From Macrosoma leucophasiata (Eukaryota > Arthropoda > Insecta > Lepidoptera > Hedylidae): DNA of 64,000 nt. The stretch lies in the NCBI GenBank assembly GCA_036365455.1, contig JAWQUS010000017.1:558001-622000 (forward strand), in the 5' to 3' direction. The translations under genes were made by a program, and so were the position numbers. Shown piece after piece: positions 12,001 through 21,000 of this stretch. Positions within the stretch are counted from its first letter, which is position 1, and every line of letters starts with the position of its first letter. The notes beneath the pieces were generated by a model. It searched no databases and was not told the DNA's origin. It saw nothing but the letters and a program-made list of their open reading frames with translations.

Positions 12001-15000
12001 AGATACACTGAGTTGAGCCCTCATTGTGTATGCTATGAATAAGCTGAGAAATAGTAATACTGCTTGGGTGTGTCGCACGCCGAACCCTTTGGGAGCTCGA
12101 AGTTCTGGGGCTGGAAAAGAAAGAAAAATATTTTTACACTAGCTGACCCGGCAAACTTCGTATTGCCTCGGAATCAAATAATGTGTCAAAGGTTTGATAG
12201 ATATGGACTATTTGTATGGGAAAATAAAATTGTGTATGTATCTTCACGCCAGGTCCCTAACGGGGTAGGCAGAGAGTGTAGAGCGCCAGATATCCCGGTT
12301 CAGACAAACCTCTCGTGCCTCGTCTACCTTCATCATTCTCTTCATACATGCACGCCGATTCCTAAGACTTTTGACCCCACCATCAGACAGAACTCGACCT
12401 ATTTGGTCATGGTAGGTCAGCCTTGGTCTTCCTGGGCCTCTGCAACCAACCACATTCGCATTGTATATCTGTTTAGTCATTCGCTCATTCGACATTCTTT
12501 CTATATGCCCGAACCATCGGAGCATGCCTTTTTTCATTTTTACACCGATACTATCATTCACACAAAGTCTCTTTCTTACATCTTCATTACGAACGCGATC
12601 GGTGAGTGATACACCGCAGATCTTGCGCAAAGATCTCATCTCGACCGCGTTCAACTTACTTTCATGCTCTTTCCTGCATACCCAGCTCTCGCTTCCATAT
12701 AAAAGCGTTGGAGTAAGTACAGCATTATGTACGGCTAGTCGAGCCCGCTGGCTGAGATGTTTAGATTCTAGTAGCTTACCCAACGCTCCATTCACGCAAT
12801 TCCCAGCAAGCACTCTTCTTTCTATGTCAGTGGTGTACCTACCATCCTTGCTAAAAGCACATCCAAGATATACAATTTCATCAACCTGTTCTAACACTGC
12901 ATCATCTACTACTACCCTTGCATTTGTTCTCTGTTCATCTCTTTCAAATACTAATACTTTAGTTTTATCCACATTCAATTGTAAGCCTTTCTCCATACAA
13001 TCCTCTTTCATGACTGTGACTAGTGCTTGTAGCCCAGATGGTGTAGAGCTAACAATTACCGCATCGTCTGCGTAAAGCAGACAGTTCACCACTAAGTCAC
13101 CCATACGCACTCCCACATCCATCAACTTCACCCTCTGGAGGCATTTGTCCAGATATATAATAAACAGCCTAGACGAAAGCACGCAACCCTGTTTGACACC
13201 GATGTTAACATCAAACCAGGGTGACATGTTACCATCTACCCGCACACATGCTTGACAGCCCACATACGTGGACTGTATTGCACGGAGCAGACTGCCATCA
13301 ATACCATACTCTGGCAAAATGTCCCACAGCTCCTTTCGTAATACCCTATCAAACGCCTTCATACGCCAAATAAAATTGTGGTTTTTACTATTTCCCTTCA
13401 ATTCCTTCATATTTTCTTACCTTTTAAACCTTCCCTGGACTTCCAAAAATCATTCAATACCAAAGTTAGCCAAATCTGTCCTGCCATTCTCGAGTTTTAG
13501 CGAGACTAACGAACAGTAATTGATTTATATATATATAGATAACATATAAGATAAGATAATAATTATGCCAAACAGCTCAATTCCCATGTCTATACACATA
13601 AACGTAACTGCACGCCGATGATCCCGAAGGGGTAGGCAGAGGTAAAAGCATGATTGCAAGCATACATGCAAACACTCATTTTCGCCGGTTACATTTCAGC
13701 CCATTTAGCAGGTGAGACTGTTGACATCTCCGGGCACATTACCAAACTCCAAAGTACTGGGAAACTTCCAGAAAATGAAAAGATACCAATAGAACCAGAG
13801 ATGATGGGTTTCATACGGTCATCTCTGATAGCCCCGACCCAGGAATCGAACCAAGGATCCCAGCATAGTAGTGGCCTGATACCATTAGGCTACTGAAGTT
13901 GTTGTATTGCAAACCTATTTAATGATATATCAATGCACGGTTCTGAAGTATCAATAAAAACTACCGGATTTTGATAAGAATACGATATTTTGCAATTCCT
14001 AGGTCACGACTAGTAACAAACGACATGGGTTTTAACATAAAACTTTAAGTTTATCGTATTGTTTGTGTATTACGTGTGTTTTTACACACAAATAATATGA
14101 TAATTTAGTATTTTTATGGCGTTCATGGATATGCAAATGCGAAAGAGACGTATTTTTTACCTCACTAAAGTTGAAAAAGTGTTATAAGAGTAAAATGTTT
14201 ACACATTTCGCAATTTTCATTGAAGGAGTTTTCTATAAGGTGCCTTCACTGTTTATATTAATCGAAAACATTACCAAACTCTTATACCTTATGTAGCCTC
14301 GTGGAGAGTCTGGCCACAATGCAAATATGAACAGTGTGGAAACGACGTGGTCTGGCTCTCCACGAGGCTACATAAGGTTTTTTTTATGTCTGAAGGTTTT
14401 TTTATTGTCTGTCAACAAGCAAACTTTCCACCTGATGGAAAGTGATCACCGTCGCCTATGAACATTTGTAACACCAGGGGAGTTGCTAACGCTCTGTCAG
14501 CCCTGAAGGACTCTTTTGACGCCATTTTTGAAGAACCCCATATTGTAGCACCGAGGGAACACCTAAGAGGGAAGTTCGTTCCACAATTGAGACGTTCTGG
14601 GTAACGCGAAAACGAGAGTGTGCACGGTACACAAGTGCCTTCTCATCTTTCGCTCCGCTTGTCGGTTTTAAGACGTCAGAGGACGCGAGTGGGTGAGGCA
14701 AATAAGTCAAACAGCGGGGAATTGAATCAATCGAGAGAGTTGCTAGCCTCTACTCGCCAAAGTCCAAGTATTCAATTGTGTTATGATGCAACTAGGAAAC
14801 GCGTCTGGTTGGGAAATCTTATCCAACCCACAGATTACTGAGATACTGGTGGTAGAGCTCCAGTGACGGAGTTCGCGGTCGTAGGCACTACCGCATTACC
14901 TCATATACTTGCCGTTTAATAGTAGTGTTTAGCACTATCGTGTTCCGGTCAGGTGGTAATGTTGCCCTGTAATTTCCGGCACAGAAACATAACACTTTAG

Positions 15001-18000
15001 GCCTCAGGAGTGGTAACGCATCAGTGTGAGACCTTGGTCTTTGTGTGGGTGTCTATAGGCTGCACTCATCACGTTACATTAATGTGAACTACATGCTTGT
15101 TTGCCACTTCCATTACATAAAAAAAAGGTTGAACTGGCAAAAATTAAATTGAAAGGCACAGATCGCCTAAATACGAAGTTGATAGGCATTGCTATGTAAC
15201 TCTGATTGAGTGAGTCCGATTCGCTCTTGGCATGTTTTTATCATAATTTATTTTGTAATAGTGATGACAAACAAGCATGTAGTTCATATGCCCTTACTTC
15301 AGTTACTAAGCTCTGAAGTCTAAGTTATTTGCCTATATCATAGAAATTAGCGGGTCTTACATCACCATTATTAAAATAAAATTATTTAGGGTACCTCCCC
15401 TACATTTAACGAGCGGATTATATTTTATTTTTCGTTTTGTGGGATATTGTTGGATAGGTCTTTCAAAAATGTTAGAGACATACGAATATAATTTTTCGAT
15501 TTAGTTAACTGTTCGGGACTTATAAGCTTTAAATTGCAATTTTTCGCTAGAGTCAATTGTCCCCCCCCCCCTTTTACCAACTAAACGGTTGTTGTTAGAA
15601 ATTCAAACGTAACGTCAATAGTAGCTTCATATAACGAAATTAAAAAGAAAACTACCACAGTTAAGTTGGCCTTACTAGTTAGTCGACCAAATGTAATACC
15701 TACACGAAATTTTTGAACAACTCCATAGAAAATATTTATTTACTAGCGGCCCGCCCCGGCTTCGCCCGCGCTGCTCTGCTCCTATTAGTCATAGCGTAAT
15801 GTAAGCTATCCTATCTCTCAAGTTGGATCGAACTGCACATGGTGTGCGAATTTTATTATAATCGGTTAAGTGGTTTAGGAGTCCATTGAGGACAAACATT
15901 GTGACACGAGATTTATATATATTAAGATTACCTAAACTAAACTGAAACCTACACTGCACGTGGCCCGACATGCACTTGACGATTTTTTTTCTTTATTACA
16001 CTCAACTCTAGAACTTAAACAGTCCTAGTTTCATACAAAACAACATCACATCTTTTCAAACGTAACTTCACGCCTCCGTAATCCCCGAAGGAGTAGGCAA
16101 AAATAAATGCATGCATTCAAGCATACATGCGAACATCCACGTTTCGTCGGTTACGTTTTGGCCGATGTTACAAGTGGCGAGCCTTTTGACATATCCAGGC
16201 ATGTCACCAAACTAAAAGGTAATGGGACATAGACCCGATCCGGTAATCGAACCCAGGATACCAGCGTAGGAGTAGTGGTCTGCTACCGATAGACTTTTCA
16301 CTGGTGGTAGAGCTCCAGTGACGGAGCTCGCGGTCGTAGGCACCACCGCATTACCTAATATACTTGCCGCTAAATGGTAGTGTTCAACACTATCGTGTTC
16401 CGGTCAGGTGGTAATGTACGGCCCTGTAATTTCCGGCACAGAGGCATAAGACCTTAGGCCTCAGGAGTGGTAACGCATCTGCATATTGACCTTGGTCTTT
16501 GTGTGGGTGTCTATAGGCTGCAGTCATCACTTAACATCAATGTGAACTGCATGCTTGTTTACCACTTCCATTACATTAAAAAAAAAAAAAGACTAATGAG
16601 ACAGTTTCGACGTCTTTTTGCTTTGATTTAACTTCGCACATAAATATTATGATAAACAAATCTGAATGAGGTCATTTATCCTCATATTACCAGTTTTACT
16701 GGTTGAAGGAAGTGGGAAATTTATATAGCATTAAAATGTACCAGGCGGTTGCAGCCAAAACCATTTCTTGTAGATTTATTAAATAATATCAAACAATTGA
16801 AAAAAAACTAATATATAAAACAGAGGAAAAACAATTTATGCCTCAGGGATACCAACGCATTTTCATTTTGACCGCCGGTGTCTATTAGGCTGCAGTACCC
16901 GCTTTCTTTGCATGCTTGTTTGGCAAACAAGCCATCATTATACCTATTTTAAAAACTGTTGTAAATGGTTTTTAATTTTCAATTTTGTATGAAGATCACA
17001 CATATTTGTAGCACGTTGCACGACTTGTGGTCGCAGGTAGAGTTTACACATGACTACAGCTCACGCAACCGTGCCAAAACGTCGGCATAAAGGTAAACAG
17101 TATATTTTTGTCGAAAATAAAAATAATATCGTGTAACGACCCGGCTTAAAGTGTGTGTGTGGTGACTGTAAAATATGAGTGTTTTAAAAGTTAAGTGCAG
17201 GTACAATAAAGCGGCGGGGTTCAAGTTGGATCCAGTGCTGATGAGAGACATAATATAAAGTTAATTATATCGGAATGTCTGGCGCTTCACACTATCTACC
17301 TACCACATTAGGGACTAGGCGAAAAGATACATACATACATACATATCCCCAAAGAGTGTTTTTTTTTTTTTTTTTTATTTAATGGAAGTGGTAAACAAGC
17401 ATGCAGTTCACATTGATGTTTAAGTGATGACTGCAGCCTATAGACACCCACACAAAGACCATGGTCAAAATGCAGATGCGTTACCACTCCTGAGGCCTAA
17501 GGTCTTATGCCTCTGTGCCGGAAATTACAGGACCGTTCATGGTAGGTATGTCAAAGTATCACTTAATTTCATTACACGTTCATGTTAGGGTTACATATTT
17601 ACATGTTCGTAAGTACTAAATTTCAACCTAATCATTCCAGTACATTTGAAGAAAATCGCCTGTAACTGATGAACCGATATCTGACTCTATATAGCACAAG
17701 TGACCAAGTAAGGATTCCGTATTTTAATCTACGTAACCCTGAAAATTCGTACAAACATCCAATTTTTTAACATCTAAAATAAATCAATAGACGTAAAGAT
17801 CAAGTCACAGCCACCTGATTTAAATGAATATTAGAAATATGACCTTGATGAAATAACGAATAATAAAAAGTCGCTCTTTTTTGTTTCAATGAATAAAAAC
17901 AACATAATTGGATCAACCTGCCGCGGAAGTACCTCAGGTTACATCTATACAAATAAATAAGAGACAAATAATTGGAGTGTCTGTTTGTAATATAAAAATA

Positions 18001-21000
18001 ACCGCTTTTTACTAAATGCATATGTGTATACACGGTATGTACTCGTATATCAAAACAACATTTTTTACAATTTTTATCTCTCTGTCTGTCTGTCTGTTTG
18101 GCGGGGCTAACCTTTGGAACGGCTGCACCGATTTTTGACGGGACTTTCACTGGCAGATTGCTGATGTAATAAGGAGTAACTTAGGCTACTTTTATACAAG
18201 CTGCGCCCACGACTTCATCCGGGTGATGATGGTGAACAATCATAAGCTCTCACGCGGGCGTAGTCGCGGGCACAGCTAGTTACCTATATCATAATTGTCT
18301 AAACTCACTGCTTTTATTATTTTTAACTTTTTTTCGCATTTCCTCTACAAATACAAGTACCGGATAAACTAAAAACAGAAGTAAAAATGGTAGAAAACTT
18401 TTTATTTCTATATTTATATAAAAACGACTTAGGTAGCAATCTAGACAAAGAGATTCCTTTATTGAAAAATGTTGTCACAGATTCTCAATATTTATTTATT
18501 TATTTATGCTTTAATGCACCTGGTACATAAGGCGGGCTTAATGCCACTAGGCATTCTCTAACAGCCAACCTTTGGGTAGTAAAACAGAATTGTGGAAGGT
18601 GCAATTTGAGAGAGGGAAAAAAAAGAGTAAGTATATGAATAATATATTAAATAAGATACATAAAAAGTACATACTATACATATAAAATAATACAAGTCGG
18701 CATAAATAAAATTAAATTATTAAGCATACTTATGAATATAAATATATATATATCCACAATAAAAGTAGATATATAGGATAAATATACCTCAATATATAAA
18801 TACAAAGAAAACAAGATAAAAATAAAGTGAACGACGACAAGTTACTGACAAAGAAAGTTGCGATGATAACCTCAGGAAGTGATCACGTAATTTCCAGGGG
18901 CAGCGTGTTCCAAAGTTTAATGGATGAAACAGCGAAAGAGTTGCCCATGAAGCCGGTCTGGTGAGGAGGTATTTTCAGAATTAAGTGTTCCGATAAACGG
19001 CTAAGAGGATGGCCCAGAAAGTCGAATTTACACTTAAGATACGTGGGAGAACAAGGATCGTTAATGATAGAGAAAAGTAAACAGAGCATCCTTACCGATC
19101 TTCTCTGCGAGATAGAAAGCCAGTTAAGCTGGGAACGAAAAGAGGATATGTGGTCAAATTAAAGACTTAGGGCGCTTGTGCACTACAAGGAATTTTACTG
19201 TCCGGCATGCCGATTTTTTCGGTGGGGTGTAGCATGAAGAAAAAGCTAATATTTACATTGGTATTCATTAATACCTATTGGATTATTATTATAAGTAATT
19301 CACTATAGGTAGCTTATAACCTGACAATACATGAAGTCGGTTAAAAAGTATCCTTGTAGACCAATTTGAAATGAATGATTTGAATTTTGAAATGGCATGC
19401 CACACCGGATCGTAAAAAGTGGGAATACCGGACAGTAAAATTCCTAGTAGTGCACAAGCGCCCTTATCCAACACTACCTCACACATCTAAATCATAGGTA
19501 CGCATACGCTCATACACAAGCACATACAAACGCATCCATAGGTAAATTTCTTTATTCAAGTGCATTCTGTAGATGAACACAGTGCGTGATTATTTCACGA
19601 TTTTTGGCTCTAAAGAATTTCGGCTCCTTTTAACCGACTTCAAAAAGGAGGAGGTATGTTTTTTTTTGTGTGCGCTAATTCTTTTTAGTAAAACTTTTAT
19701 TTTGAAATCATAAAAATATTACTTACAACTTTTTAGTGTTAGTAATCTTAAACGTTATGTATAAGACGTACCTAGATACCTATAGTTTTGAAGTCAGGGT
19801 TCGGGAAAAAGTTTCTTTGCATTTTTTAAGATAATTCAAAACATTTTTTAAAATAGTTTATTTAAATTTAACTAAAGTATGTATGTACAATTTTGTTCGA
19901 TAACCTGTAATCTTGTAAGTAGGGACATGATCCCATTGCTATAAAAATTTTGGGACTTCTCATCAAAATACCGCGACAAGTGGATTTGGCAGTCCTCTCG
20001 TGATGTTAACCTAACATTGCATAAAGAATTCTGAAGAGACCGAAACAGGTGGAAATCTGAAGGTGCAAGGTCAGGACTATACGGCGGATGCATTAACACC
20101 TCCCAGCCAAACTCTCTTAATTTTTGCTGAGTGGCTATAGATGTGTGAGGTATAGCGTTATCATGAAGACACACCACACCCCTTCTGTTGATCAATTCCG
20201 GCCGCTTTCTCTCAACTTCTTGCTTTAATCTCATCAGTTGTTCGCAGTAGAGTTCAGAATCGATAGTCCTGCCTGGTGGTAATAGCTCATAATGAATAAT
20301 GCCCTTCCAATCCCACCACACACACAACATCACCTTATTGCGAGTTAACCCGGGTTTCGCCACAGTCTGTGAAGCCTGACCGGCCTTTGACCACGACCTT
20401 TTTCGCACGTTCTTGTCGTACGTGATCCATTTTTCATCACCAGTTATCAGCTTCTTCAAAAATGATTCGGTTTCATTACGTCGTAATAAAGAATCACAAA
20501 TGAGTACACGGTTCATTAGGTTTCTTTCAGTGAGCTCGTGAGGTACCCAAATATCGAGCTTTTTTTGTATCCAGCTTTTTTCAAATGCGCCAAAACTGGT
20601 TTGTGATCAATTTTCAGTTCTTCAGCTACGTCGTAACTACAGATATGTCGACCTTGCTCCACTTTTTCAAAAATGGCATCCATTTTATAATAAGTAATAG
20701 GGCGACCAGAGCGAGGTGCATCTTTGACATCAAAATTTCCGGATTGAAAACGCTTAAACCAAATTTGTGCTACTCACACAGACACTGCACTAGGTCCATA
20801 AACATCGCAAATTTTTTTCGCTGCTTGCGTTGCGTTTTTACTTTTTTGTAGTAAAATTTTAAAATGTATCGAATTTCTTCATTAGATTCACTCATCTTGA
20901 CAGTACGAAAAACAAATGAAAATCACACATTTGCCTAATTTGAATTTGGAATTATGTTCTTTAAAATGTTAACTTTCAATGATACCAAAACCAGCCAGAT

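Noticed and set aside
12461..13075. 204-codon plus-strand ORF
   Set aside because: It is antisense to the RTE reverse transcriptase and mirrors its conserved codons; the sense frame has the YADD box.
18883..19089. Small host gene with a conserved SFAVSSIKLWNTLP block
   Set aside because: That block is the common C-terminal end of LINE ORF2 and is followed by a LINE 3' tail.
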